A stretch of DNA of 64,000 bases, from the NCBI RefSeq assembly GCF_023051145.1, contig NZ_JALKFS010000005.1, forward strand, positions 3,303,733 through 3,367,732, given 5' to 3'. How positions within the stretch are numbered: position 1 is the first letter of the stretch; every line of letters starts with the position of its first letter. The stretch comes from Williamsia sp. DF01-3 (lineage in GTDB: Bacteria > Actinomycetota > Actinomycetes > Mycobacteriales > Mycobacteriaceae). The notes beneath the pieces were generated by a model. The model saw only the letters and a list, made by a program, of their open reading frames with translations, had not been told where the DNA came from and did not search any database. Shown piece after piece: positions 20,538-30,538 of the stretch. A program made the position numbers and the translations under genes.

Positions 20538-20996
20538 ATGGCACCACGCGTTGAGCTGTTTGATGAGAAGAAACGTAAAGTGAGAAGAATGAACGGGTTG
20601 GGTGAGCTCGAGCGGGCAGTCATGGACAATTTGTGGTCGTCCGCCGAACCGCAAACGGTGCGGCAGGTGCACGCGGCTCTGTCGGCGGATCGCGAACTCG
20701 CGTACACGACCGTGATGACCGTGCTCCAGCGACTGGCGAAGAAGAATCTCGTCACGCAGCTGCGCGATGACCGTGCCCACCGCTACTCGGCCACCCATCC
20801 GCGTGAGCACCTCGTGGCGAGCTTGATGGTTGACGCGCTGAGCGAAGCGGACGAGGCTGGATCACGGCAGGCCGCCCTGGTTTCCTTTGTGGGCCGGGTC
20901 GGCGCCGACGAGGCGGAAGCGCTTCGACGTGCACTGGATGAACTGGAATCGGCCCGCGGAGCCCACAGCGAGTCATATCGATCTTCTGAGCCCTAG
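20538..20996 (+). CDS. blaI: BlaI/MecI/CopY family transcriptional repressor
   Basis: A 152-residue winged-helix repressor. LGELERAVMDNLWSSAEPQTVRQVHAAL and LAYTTVMTVLQRLAKKNLV are the BlaI recognition region. ATG 20538 has a GGAAG upstream, but an internal ATG at 20589 (MNGLGELERAVM) matches the usual family N-terminus better, so the first 17 residues are uncertain. It precedes the M56 peptidase by 9 bases, the BlaI-BlaR pair arrangement (Rv1846c-Rv1845c), in which sensor proteolysis inactivates the repressor. Confidence 0.92.
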   Translation: MAPRVELFDEKKRKVRRMNGLGELERAVMDNLWSSAEPQTVRQVHAALSADRELAYTTVMTVLQRLAKKNLVTQLRDDRAHRYSATHPREHLVASLMVDALSEADEAGSRQAALVSFVGRVGADEAEALRRALDELESARGAHSESYRSSEP

Positions 20997-21005
20997 GAAC
21001 CTATT

Positions 21006-21953
21006 TTGACCGCGTTGGTGTTCGGGATCGTGGCTCTCGTGCTCGTGGGCCCGGCTCCGTCGTGGCTCGCGCGCGCGCAGTGGCCGCTCCGCGCCCCGCG
21101 TGCGGCCATGGCTCTGTGGCAGTCGATCGCCATCGCGGCAGTGCTCTCCGCGTTCAGCTGCGGCCTCGCCATCGCCGCAAATCTTCTCGTCCCCGACGCG
21201 CAGGGACGACCCACGACGAACCCGTTCGACGAGATCGAAAGCCTCGGCGTGGTGCTCTGGACGGTCTACGTCAGCGTGTTCTTGATCACACTCCTCATCG
21301 GAGCGCGGCTGTTCTACACCGTGATCCGGGTCGCCATGCGTACCAGGGCGCGCCGGTCGGCCCACCGCGAACTCATCGACCTGCTCGACCGGATGGATCG
21401 CACCGTCCCCGGCGATCCGCTCAGTGCGCGCGACGTGCGCATGCTCGAGGTCGATCAGCCCATGGCGTATTGCCTGCCCGGCCTGCGACAGCGTGTCGTG
21501 ATCAGCGAGGGCACCGTGGCCCGATTGCGCCGGGATGAACTCGACGCCGTGATCAGTCACGAGCGCGCACATCTACGCGCCCGACACGACCTGATACTCG
21601 AAGCCTTCATCGCCGTTCATGAAGCCTTTCCCCGGTTCGTCCGTAGCCGTTCAGCGCTGGGTGCCGTGCAGTTGCTCGTCGAGCTGCTCGCCGACGACAC
21701 CGCCATCCGCTGTGCCGGGCGCAAGCAGCTCGGCCGTGCCCTGGTCGCGTGCGCAGATTCGGTGGCGCCTCGCGGCGCGATGGCCATCGGCGGACCCAGC
21801 ACCCTCACCCGAGTGCAGCGGCTCGTCGACACCCGTCCGGCCACGGCCATCTCTGCGTTCGCCTACGTCGCCGCCGCCGCGATCCTGGTGATCCCGACGG
21901 TCGCCGTGGCCGTTCCCTGGCTCACCGAGCTGCATCGCCTGATCGACAACTGA
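21006..21953 (+). CDS. M56 family membrane metallopeptidase (BlaR1-like, no sensor domain)
   Basis: A 315-residue membrane protein from TTG 21006. Hydrophobic segments lie at residues ~2-20, 35-58, 78-100 and near the C-terminus (AFAYVAAAAILVIPTVAVAVPWL). The zinc protease motif HERAH is near residues 185-189 in DAVISHERAHLRARHDLI. Unlike staphylococcal BlaR1 it lacks an extracytoplasmic penicillin-binding sensor domain, as is typical of actinobacterial copies. Forms an operon with blaI and probably cleaves or signals to it. Confidence 0.9.
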   Translation: MTALVFGIVALVLVGPAPSWLARAQWPLRAPRAAMALWQSIAIAAVLSAFSCGLAIAANLLVPDAQGRPTTNPFDEIESLGVVLWTVYVSVFLITLLIGARLFYTVIRVAMRTRARRSAHRELIDLLDRMDRTVPGDPLSARDVRMLEVDQPMAYCLPGLRQRVVISEGTVARLRRDELDAVISHERAHLRARHDLILEAFIAVHEAFPRFVRSRSALGAVQLLVELLADDTAIRCAGRKQLGRALVACADSVAPRGAMAIGGPSTLTRVQRLVDTRPATAISAFAYVAAAAILVIPTVAVAVPWLTELHRLIDN

Positions 21954-21995
21954 TCTCGCCGCGAGGTCCGGTGAGCTTAGTCATAGGGTGTACGC

Positions 21996-23438
21996 ATGAC
22001 TGAAACAGCTGCCCGCGCCCAGATCGGTGTCACCGGTTTGGCGGTGATGGGCTCCAACATCGCCCGAAACTTCGCCCGTCACGGCCACACCGTCGCACTG
22101 CACAACCGCAGTATCGCGAAGACCGACGCACTGATCGAAAAGCACGGCCACGAGGGAGACTTCGTGCGGACCGAGACAGTCGCCGAATTCGTCGCGGCGC
22201 TCGAGAAGCCCCGTCGTGTCCTGATCATGGTGAAAGCCGGCGCCCCGACCGACGCGGTGATCGAGGAGCTCGCCGCCGAGATGGAGGAAGGCGACATCAT
22301 CATCGACGGCGGCAATTCGCTCTACACGGACACCATCCGGCGCGAAGCCGCGATGTCCGAGCGCGGCCTGAACTTCGTCGGTGCGGGTATCTCCGGCGGC
22401 GAAGAAGGTGCGCTCAACGGACCGTCGATCATGCCGGGCGGACCGGCCAAGTCCTACGAGTCCCTCGGCCCGTTGCTCGAGTCGATCTCGGCCCACGTCG
22501 ACGGGGAGCCCTGCTGCACCCACATCGGCCCCAACGGTGCCGGGCACTTCGTCAAGATGGTCCACAACGGCATCGAGTACGCCGACATGCAGCTCATCGG
22601 CGAGGCGTACGACCTCATGCGCAAGGCCCTGGATCTCCCCGTCGCCGAGATCGCCGACGTCTTCCGCGAATGGAACTCGGGAGACCTCGACAGCTACCTC
22701 GTCGAGATCACCGCCGAGGTCCTGAGCCAGGTGGATGCCGAGACAGGCAAGCCACTCGTCGACGTCATCGTCGATGCTGCGGGTCAGAAGGGCACCGGCC
22801 GCTGGACCGTGAAGTCCGCTCTCGATCTGGGCATCCCCACCACCGGCATCGCCGAGGCGGTCTTCGCGCGAGCGCTGTCGAGCGCAACCGATCAGCGAAA
22901 GCAGGCACAAGGCCTGGCGTCGGGCACTCTGGCGGCGGCACCTTCGGACAAGGCGACCTTCATCGACGACATCAACAAGGCGCTCTATGCGTCCAAGGTG
23001 GTCGCGTACGCACAGGGATTCGACCAGATCGCGGCAGGCAGCAAGGAATACGACTGGAACCTGCATCCCGGCGACCTCGCCACCATCTGGCGGGGCGGTT
23101 GCATCATCCGGGCCAAGTTCCTCAACCGCATCCGGGACGCCTACTCGGAGAACCCGGAGCTGCCCAGCCTGCTCCTCGCTCCGTACTTCCGCGATGCGGT
23201 CGAGAACGCTGTGGACAGCTGGCGCCGCGTCGTCGCCACCGCGACCACGATGGGTATCCCCGTTCCGGCGTTCGCGTCGTCGCTCTCCTACTACGACGCC
23301 CTGCGCGCCGAGCGACTGCCGGCTGCTCTGACCCAGGGGTTGCGTGACTTCTTCGGCGCGCACACCTACCAGCGCGTCGACAAAGAAGGCACGTTCCACA
23401 CGCTGTGGAGTGAAGACCGCACGGAGATCGAGGCCTGA
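21996..23438 (+). CDS. gnd: 6-phosphogluconate dehydrogenase, NADP-type, decarboxylating
   Basis: A 480-residue enzyme of the oxidative pentose phosphate pathway, converting 6-phosphogluconate to ribulose-5-phosphate, CO2 and NADPH. The dinucleotide fold GVTGLAVMGSNIARNFA begins near residue 10; IIDGGNSLYTDT and the signature GISGGEEGALNGPSIMPGG follow. The catalytic region is VHNGIEYADMQLIGEAYD, and the C-terminal RDFFGAHTYQRVDKEGTFH completes it. It is full length, syntenic with gnd1 (Rv1844c). Confidence 0.98.
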   Translation: MTETAARAQIGVTGLAVMGSNIARNFARHGHTVALHNRSIAKTDALIEKHGHEGDFVRTETVAEFVAALEKPRRVLIMVKAGAPTDAVIEELAAEMEEGDIIIDGGNSLYTDTIRREAAMSERGLNFVGAGISGGEEGALNGPSIMPGGPAKSYESLGPLLESISAHVDGEPCCTHIGPNGAGHFVKMVHNGIEYADMQLIGEAYDLMRKALDLPVAEIADVFREWNSGDLDSYLVEITAEVLSQVDAETGKPLVDVIVDAAGQKGTGRWTVKSALDLGIPTTGIAEAVFARALSSATDQRKQAQGLASGTLAAAPSDKATFIDDINKALYASKVVAYAQGFDQIAAGSKEYDWNLHPGDLATIWRGGCIIRAKFLNRIRDAYSENPELPSLLLAPYFRDAVENAVDSWRRVVATATTMGIPVPAFASSLSYYDALRAERLPAALTQGLRDFFGAHTYQRVDKEGTFHTLWSEDRTEIEA

Positions 23439-23475
23439 TCCCCGATTGGACGACCGGCCCCCGGTCTTGTGTTGC

Positions 23476-25001
<1,526 letters not shown>

Positions 25002-25171
25002 CCCGTTAAGATCGTTGATATTCCGGCATCACCTTTCACTGCCCTACATCTGGAGGCTGGATTGTTGCGCCTCCACCAGGAGCGGAGCGAAGTTCTCGTG
25101 TCACGAACGTCACCGCGCGAATTCCGCCTCGCTGTGTCATCGGAACCCGTAGACGGCCGTGGTGATCGTTG

Positions 25172-26560
25172 ATGCAAGCGCTCATCCTGGCCGGCAGCCT
25201 TCTCGGCTTCGTCGCACTGACCTTGGGAACGGCTCTGTTCGTCGCGGCCGAGTTCTCGCTGACCGCTCTTGAACGGTCCACGGTCGAGAACGACGTACGG
25301 ACTCGGGGTGACCTTCGGTCGAGGCAGGTCAGCAAGGCCCACCGGTCGCTCTCGTTCCAGCTGTCCGGTGCCCAACTCGGCATCACGATCACCACGCTTG
25401 TCACCGGTTACATCGCCGAGCCGGTCTTGGCCCAGCTCTTCGAGCCGGCCTTCGAAGCGGTAGGGCTCCCGGACGGCGCGACAACGGCTGTCTCGCTCAT
25501 CCTCGCCCTTGTCATCGCCACGTCGTTGTCGATGGTTCTGGGTGAGTTGATCCCGAAGAACCTGGCGATCTCCAAGCCACTGCCCACAGCCCGGGCCACC
25601 GCCGGCCCGATGAGTTTGTTCTCGGCAACCTTCCGGTGGCTGATCAACGCTCTCAACGGCACCGCGAACTGGGTGGTCAGGCGCCTCGGCGTCGAGCCCG
25701 CCGAGGAACTACGGTCGGCGCGTTCCCCCCAGGAACTCGGCAGCCTGGTTCGCAATTCGGCCCGGCAAGGCGCCCTGGACCCCGGCACCGCTGCTCTCGT
25801 CGACCGCTCCCTGCAGTTCGGCGAACGTACGGCCGAGGAACTGATGACCCCGCGGGTGACCGTGGAGTCCCTCGACATTCACGACACCGTTCGTGATCTG
25901 ATCCTCGCCTCATCCCGGACGGGCTACTCCCGATTCCCGATCCTCGATGGCGGCGACCTCGACAACATCATCGGCATCGTCCACATCAAGCAGGCGTTCA
26001 CCGTCCCTCTGACCGCGCGCGCCACCACGCAACTGGGCACCCTCGCGCGGGACGTCCCCGTGGTTCCGGCAAGTCTCGACGGTGACGCATTGATGCAGCA
26101 GATCCGGGCAGACGGATTCCAGGTGGCCGTGGTCGTCGATGAATACGGCGGCACAGCCGGCATCGTCACCACCGAAGACCTGATCGAAGAGATCGTCGGC
26201 GACGTCACCGACGAACACGACGACGAGCAAGCCGACGTCCAGCGGGATGGGGACGGATACATCTGCAACGGCCTGCTGCGAATCGACGAGTTGCTGGATG
26301 CGATCGGATACCGGGCACCGGACGGCCAATACGACACCCTGGGCGGGCTGTTGATGTTCCAGCTCGGCCGTATCGCCAGAGAAGGTGACGTGATCGATCT
26401 CCCCGTCCATACAACCGCTTCCGAGGACGACGAGGATTCGTCGCTGACGCAGTCTGATCAACGGTGGCAGGCGCGCGTGGTCCGGATGGAAGGTCGCCGG
26501 ATCGACGTCGTCGCGTTGACGCCGTTGTCCGGGTCAGATGTGGAGCATTCCGATGGGTGA
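25172..26560 (+). CDS. CNNM/HlyC-type membrane transporter with CBS and CorC domains
   Basis: A 462-residue protein from ATG 25172. The N-terminal DUF21 domain (residues ~1-190) contains three to four membrane segments and the conserved FVAAEFSLTALERSTVE. A CBS pair (MTPRVTVESLDIHDTV to EDLIEEIVGDVTDE) and a C-terminal CorC_HlyC domain (GLLRIDELLDAIGYR) follow. Members are often labelled hemolysins but act in Mg/Co homeostasis. Equivalent to Rv1842c; it overlaps the next paralogue by 8 bases. Confidence 0.92.
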   Translation: MQALILAGSLLGFVALTLGTALFVAAEFSLTALERSTVENDVRTRGDLRSRQVSKAHRSLSFQLSGAQLGITITTLVTGYIAEPVLAQLFEPAFEAVGLPDGATTAVSLILALVIATSLSMVLGELIPKNLAISKPLPTARATAGPMSLFSATFRWLINALNGTANWVVRRLGVEPAEELRSARSPQELGSLVRNSARQGALDPGTAALVDRSLQFGERTAEELMTPRVTVESLDIHDTVRDLILASSRTGYSRFPILDGGDLDNIIGIVHIKQAFTVPLTARATTQLGTLARDVPVVPASLDGDALMQQIRADGFQVAVVVDEYGGTAGIVTTEDLIEEIVGDVTDEHDDEQADVQRDGDGYICNGLLRIDELLDAIGYRAPDGQYDTLGGLLMFQLGRIAREGDVIDLPVHTTASEDDEDSSLTQSDQRWQARVVRMEGRRIDVVALTPLSGSDVEHSDG

Positions 26561-27628
26561 TCTCTTCGGTGTTGTCCTGACGGTGTTCCTCCTGGGCGGC
26601 AACGCCTTTTTCGTCGCCGCCGAGTTCTCACTGATCTCGGCTCGTCGTGACCGCCTCGAGGCACTCGAGGAGCAAGGCAAGCGCCGGGCGCGCACGGTCA
26701 TCGAGGCAGGCGAACATCTGTCGCTGATGTTGGCCGCAGCCCAGCTGGGCATCACGATCTGTTCGATCCTGCTCGGACGGGTCGGTGAACCGGCGATCGC
26801 CCACCTCATCGAGAAGCCATTGGAACTCGTCCACGTACCGCACGGCCTTCTGCACCCGATCGCCTTCGCGCTCGCGTTGTCGCTGGTGGTCGTCCTGCAC
26901 ATCCTCCTCGGCGAGATGGTCCCGAAGAACATCGCGCTTGCCGCCCCGAACGTTCGGCGATGCTCCTGGTGCCGGTGCACCTGCTGTTCATCAAGATCGC
27001 CAGGCCGCTGATCGCGTTCTACAACTGGTCGGCGAATGTTTCCCTACGCATCATGCGGGTGGAGCCGAAGGACGAACTCGACGCGACCGTCTCGGCCAAC
27101 GAGCTGTCGCAGATGTTGGGCGAGTCGAGGCAAGAGGGCCTCATCGACGAGGAAGAGCACGACCGGCTCACGCGCGCACTCCAGACCTCTGGCCGCACGG
27201 TGCTCGAAGTGGCGATCCCGCTCAGCGAACTGCGCAGTGTGCAGGTGACCAAGGACGCCGAGACCGGCCGTGTCGGGCCAACTCTCGGCTCGATCGAGCA
27301 AGCAGTCACCGACACCGGATTCTCGCGCTACCCGGTGCGCGGCACCGACGGCACCTACACCGGTTACCTGCACCTCAAGGATGTCCTCGACGAGATCCTC
27401 GACGAATCGGTGGGTCCCGACAGCATCATCGGTGTCGACAAGATCCATCCCCTCCCGGTCCTGGCGGACCGCACAGCGCTCGACGAGGCCACCTCGGCCA
27501 TGCGGCGCACCAGTTCACATCTCGCCGCCGTGGTCGACGACAACGGTCGCACGGTTGCGGTGGTTGCCCTGGAGGATCTCGTCGAGGAGTTCGTGGGAAC
27601 GGTGCGCGACGAAACGCACCGCGTGTGA
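26553..27628 (+). CDS. Second CNNM/HlyC-type membrane protein, frameshifted in this assembly
   Basis: Paralogue of the preceding gene (Rv1841c position). The first frame runs from ATG 26553 through the DUF21 membrane domain to IALAAP, then is lost; the rest continues in a second frame from MLLVPVHLLFIKIARPLIAF through a CBS pair to the end. Adding one C to the run at 26944-26947 yields IALAAPERSAMLLVPVH and one 358-residue protein. It lacks the CorC_HlyC domain of its neighbour. Homopolymer undercalling is the likely explanation. Confidence 0.87.
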
Positions 27629-28253
27629 ATGGGTTCGTGGCCGTTCAGTCCCCTGTCCAGGACTGGCAGGCCGCCGCACAGGCACATCGTGAGCGGGTCG
27701 ACTCTCTGCTGAGCCGGCACCCGGCACGACTTCACGCCGCCACCGGGGGCGAGGTCCTTCATCCCGTGTGGGGATTTTTGTTCACCTACTACAGCTATCG
27801 CCCCGCACAATTGCGCCGCTGGCACCCCGGTTTCGGACACCCGATCAGCGGTTCCGCCGCTCGCCGCTACCTCGACTACTCCGGATACGCAGAGGTCGAC
27901 GGGGTGGTCACCGTGGATCCACGCCACCTCGCCAAGCGACGCGAGACCGTCGAGTACGTGCACGACCTGCTGTCGGCAACCCGCGAACGCCCCGCTCGGC
28001 TGAACTGCTTCGGTCTGCACGAGTGGGCGATGGTGTTCGCCGCCCCCTCCGAGCAGATCAGGCACGCGGGCGTTCCCCTGCGACTGTCATCCGCCGACAC
28101 CGACGCAGTGGTCCGTTCCCTGCCGCTTCGATGCACCCACTACGACGCGTACCGCTTCTTCACCGAACCCGCTCGGCCACTGAACCTGACGGTGCTCGAC
28201 CGGACGACTCAACAGGACGCAGAACAACCAGGGTGCATCCATGCCGGAATGGA
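27625..28253 (+). pseudogene. 5' part of a gene split by the integrated element (3-methyladenine DNA glycosylase-like annotation)
   Basis: The left portion encodes about 209 residues from GTG 27625 (overlapping the previous stop), containing LHPVWGFLFTYYSYRPAQLRRWHPG, YLDYSGYAEVDG and QDAEQPGCIHAGM. It is broken at 28253 by the element. Together with 38970-39255 it forms one in-frame 304-residue protein. Actinobacterial proteins of this appearance are often labelled 3-methyladenine DNA glycosylase, with no real evidence of that activity; I recall this only as a naming convention. In the lysogen the fragment runs on into element sequence. Confidence 0.85.
28249..28253 (+). other. attL core (ATGGA)
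   Basis: ATGGA occurs at 28249-28253 and again at 38965-38969. Excising the DNA between these copies leaves the disrupted gene as GCC GGA ATG GAT CTG TAC, in frame. This is the only short shared sequence at the two ends that restores the reading frame. Serine recombinases typically exchange within such short cores. Confidence 0.75.
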
Positions 28254-28267
28254 GCTGCTTATGCCGC

Positions 28268-28273
28268 TAAGAT
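28268..28273 (+). promoter_or_regulatory. -10 element (TAAGAT) for the recombinase, within the attP-derived arm
   Basis: TAAGAT ends 7 bases before GTG 28281, indicating a leaderless recombinase transcript. It lies only 15-20 bases from the crossover core and inside the right half of the reconstructed attP. Recombinase expression and site occupancy are therefore physically linked. Confidence 0.5.
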
Positions 28274-28280
28274 ACATCTC

Positions 28281-29669
28281 GTGCGAGCAGCCGTCTACCT
28301 CCGACAATCCCTCGACCGTCATGGCGACGGCCTCGCAGTTGCGCGTCAACGCGACGACTGCCTAAAGCTCTGCTCTACCCGAGGGTGGACCTCGGTCGAG
28401 TACGTCGACAACGACACCTCTGCCAGTGTGGGCCGCCGCCCCTCCTACGAACGGATGCTTGATGACATCCGTGCCGGCAATGTCGACGCCGTCGTCGCCT
28501 GGGACCTAGACCGCCTACACCGCCGCCCGGTCGAACTCGAACACTTCATCATTCTGGCCGACGAGAAGGGCATTGCATTAGCGACCGTGGGTGGTGACGC
28601 CGACCTCTCGACAGACAATGGCCGTCTGTTCGCCCGCATCAAGGGCGCCGTCGCCCGCGCCGAAGTCGAACGAAAATCAGCCCGGCAGAAACGGGCAGGA
28701 CTACAGCGTGCAGAATCCGGTAAAGCGTGGGGACCACGCGCCTTCGGCTACACAGAGAAAAACGACCAACTTATCGACACCGAATCCAACGCGGTGCGCG
28801 ATGCCTACCGCGCTGTCCTCGCTGGCGCCTCGCTCGGCTCGATTGCCACCAAATGGAACGACGCCCAGATAGCCACCACAAAAGGCAACAAATGGCGTAG
28901 CGCGCAGGTGCGGCAACTGCTACTCAATCCCCGGTACGCGGGTTTGCGGTCCTACAACGGTGAGATCGTCGGCTCCGCGTCCTGGCCCGCCATCGTCCCC
29001 GAAGATGTCTGGCGCTCGGTGAACACGATGCTGCTCGATCCTGGCCGCCGAAGTGGCGCCACCCGCGGTCGCAAACACCTACTGACGGGTCTTGCGCTGT
29101 GCGGTGTCTGCCAATCCCCGCTCGGTTCCGGTATCGCCCAGAGCACAAGACAAACTGTCTATCGGTGCAAGGCGTGTCTGCGACTCTCCCGAAACCAGCG
29201 GTACGTCGACGAGGTGGTGGTCGCCGTCGTCGTCGGCAGGCTGTCCCAGCCCGACGCCATAGAACTAGCAATCGACGAGAAACGAGAGAACATCGGTGAG
29301 CTACGTGACCGGGCCGCGACACTTCGCGCCCGGCTCGACTCGATCGCTACCGACTTCGCAGACGGCGAACTCACCGCCTCGCAATTACGCACCGCAACGG
29401 CACGCATCAAAAATCAACTCGCGCAGGCGGAATCGGAAATGTTGAGCGCGAACCGGGCGCGCATATTCGATGGCATTATCGGTGTCAGCGATGTGGCGGA
29501 ACGCTTCGCTGCACTCCCCCTCGACCGGCGCCGCGCCATCATCGACGCACTACTGACGGTGACCGTGATGCCCACCGGCCGCGGCCACCGGTTCGATCCC
29601 GCTACCGTAAAGACCGAATGGAAGAGCATCGGCGGCGTGTCGAGTGAAGATCCCGCACCACGCTGCTAA
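28281..29669 (+). CDS. Large serine recombinase (integrase)
   Basis: A 462-residue large serine recombinase. The catalytic serine is residue 10 in VYLRQSLDRHG; the resolvase core continues through RPSYERMLDDIRAGNVDAVVAWDLDRLHRRP. The Recombinase domain lies at ~150-260 (FGYTEKNDQLIDTESNAVRDAY to LLLNPRYAGLRSYNGEIV) and a zinc ribbon with CGVC and CKAC pairs begins near residue 273. A coiled-coil Arg/Glu-rich stretch at ~325-395 precedes the C-terminus. It is the enzyme expected to integrate the element at the adjacent att site; excision would need a directionality factor not recognised here. Confidence 0.95.
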   Translation: MRAAVYLRQSLDRHGDGLAVARQRDDCLKLCSTRGWTSVEYVDNDTSASVGRRPSYERMLDDIRAGNVDAVVAWDLDRLHRRPVELEHFIILADEKGIALATVGGDADLSTDNGRLFARIKGAVARAEVERKSARQKRAGLQRAESGKAWGPRAFGYTEKNDQLIDTESNAVRDAYRAVLAGASLGSIATKWNDAQIATTKGNKWRSAQVRQLLLNPRYAGLRSYNGEIVGSASWPAIVPEDVWRSVNTMLLDPGRRSGATRGRKHLLTGLALCGVCQSPLGSGIAQSTRQTVYRCKACLRLSRNQRYVDEVVVAVVVGRLSQPDAIELAIDEKRENIGELRDRAATLRARLDSIATDFADGELTASQLRTATARIKNQLAQAESEMLSANRARIFDGIIGVSDVAERFAALPLDRRRAIIDALLTVTVMPTGRGHRFDPATVKTEWKSIGGVSSEDPAPRC

Positions 29670-29942
29670 GGTGTCTATGACAGTTTTGAATGTCGAAAGC
29701 TAACCGAGGGAGATGGACCGAGCATCAATCTGGTTCCGCAAGCCGAGCTAGAAACGGCTTCCGTGCACAGATTGGGTTCGAGCCGCATGGCGCGTCCTGA
29801 AGGTCTCGATTAACGGCGAGTCCATTTTCATCAACAACCGCACGGTTGAAGATGGAGAGCCCCGCACGGGAGCCGAGCGCAGACAAGGTCCAGATGGCCT
29901 TTTCTGATGCTCGGCGTTCTTGTTTTTACAGGAGCCTGCCCC
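29670..29942. other. Intergenic stretch with no convincing gene; possible regulatory region or directionality-factor locus
   Basis: This 273-base stretch sits between the recombinase and the first small element gene, where related islands place an excisionase or regulator. I see only very short frames: a 36-codon frame starting MSKANRGRWTEH near 29690, and a frame from 29713 that meets a TAG after 12 codons but then stays open to 29907 (WVRAAWRVLKVSINGE). A weak stem with trailing T residues is at 29885-29903. None can be called a gene. Confidence 0.35.
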
Positions 29943-30152
29943 GTGTCCTCGCCTACGTTCACCTATCGCGCTAAAGTTGCCGGCCTCTCCCGTGACCGAG
30001 CCTCCGACGACCCCGAACTTGTCGATGCCCGGCGAGACCTCCGAGCCGCAAAGCTCGAAGCACATGTGCAAAAGGTCTTGGCCGACGCGCCACCGCTGAC
30101 ACCAGAACAGCGCGACCGTATCGCCACGCTTCTACAGGTTGGCGTCTCTTGA
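29943..30152 (+). CDS. Small conserved mobile-element protein
   Basis: A 69-residue protein from GTG 29943, reading SSPTFTYRAKVAGLSRDRA with a later ELVDARRDLRAAKLEAHVQK and PPLTPEQRDRIATLL. The charged helical pattern, with RDRIA near the C-terminus, resembles small proteins found in actinobacterial islands near integrases. Function unknown. Its stop overlaps the next start (TTGA), so the two are probably co-translated. Confidence 0.65.
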   Translation: MSSPTFTYRAKVAGLSRDRASDDPELVDARRDLRAAKLEAHVQKVLADAPPLTPEQRDRIATLLQVGVS

Positions 30153-30538
30153 GCCCCGGAAATGGCGCCGCCCCCGGTCGGGCAACCGAGGGCGAGCAAC
30201 AAGCCGACATCCATCACAACGTCTATTCGCATCCTACCGCCCTACACCGACGTTTCCTCGCAGCATCACGGGGTGTCCTCGAATGCGGCTGCGCAGACCC
30301 TTGGCTGTGCCGGTGCCTCGACGAACCCCGACCGCTGACCAATCACCGCCTCGACGCAATCCGCGACGCAGCACAACACCTACTGGGGGTTGGCATCTGC
30401 CCGGTTGTGTCGCCCGAAGCGGCCCGCATTCTGTGGCGAAGGGGTGGGGACGACCGACGCCTGCTCTCCGAGATCGCCAGCCGCAACGGCTTCCCGAGCG
30501 ATCACAACCCCCTGCCCGACCGGACTGGTGGTGCCTGA
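30149..30538 (+). CDS. Element hypothetical protein with Cys cluster
   Basis: A 129-residue protein from TTG 30149 that overlaps the preceding gene by 4 bases and the following ATPase by 1 (TGATG). A central cluster ECGCADPWLCRCLDEP suggests metal binding. No known domain is recognised. Its tight packing in the early operon of the element suggests a replication or regulatory accessory role, which is inference only. Confidence 0.6.
   Translation: MSPGNGAAPGRATEGEQQADIHHNVYSHPTALHRRFLAASRGVLECGCADPWLCRCLDEPRPLTNHRLDAIRDAAQHLLGVGICPVVSPEAARILWRRGGDDRRLLSEIASRNGFPSDHNPLPDRTGGA

Noticed and set aside
26785..28365. A 526-codon frame spanning the second CNNM gene and the disrupted gene
   Set aside because: The first part is out of frame with the CNNM protein. 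Only the section from GTG 27625 is real, and that belongs to the split gene.
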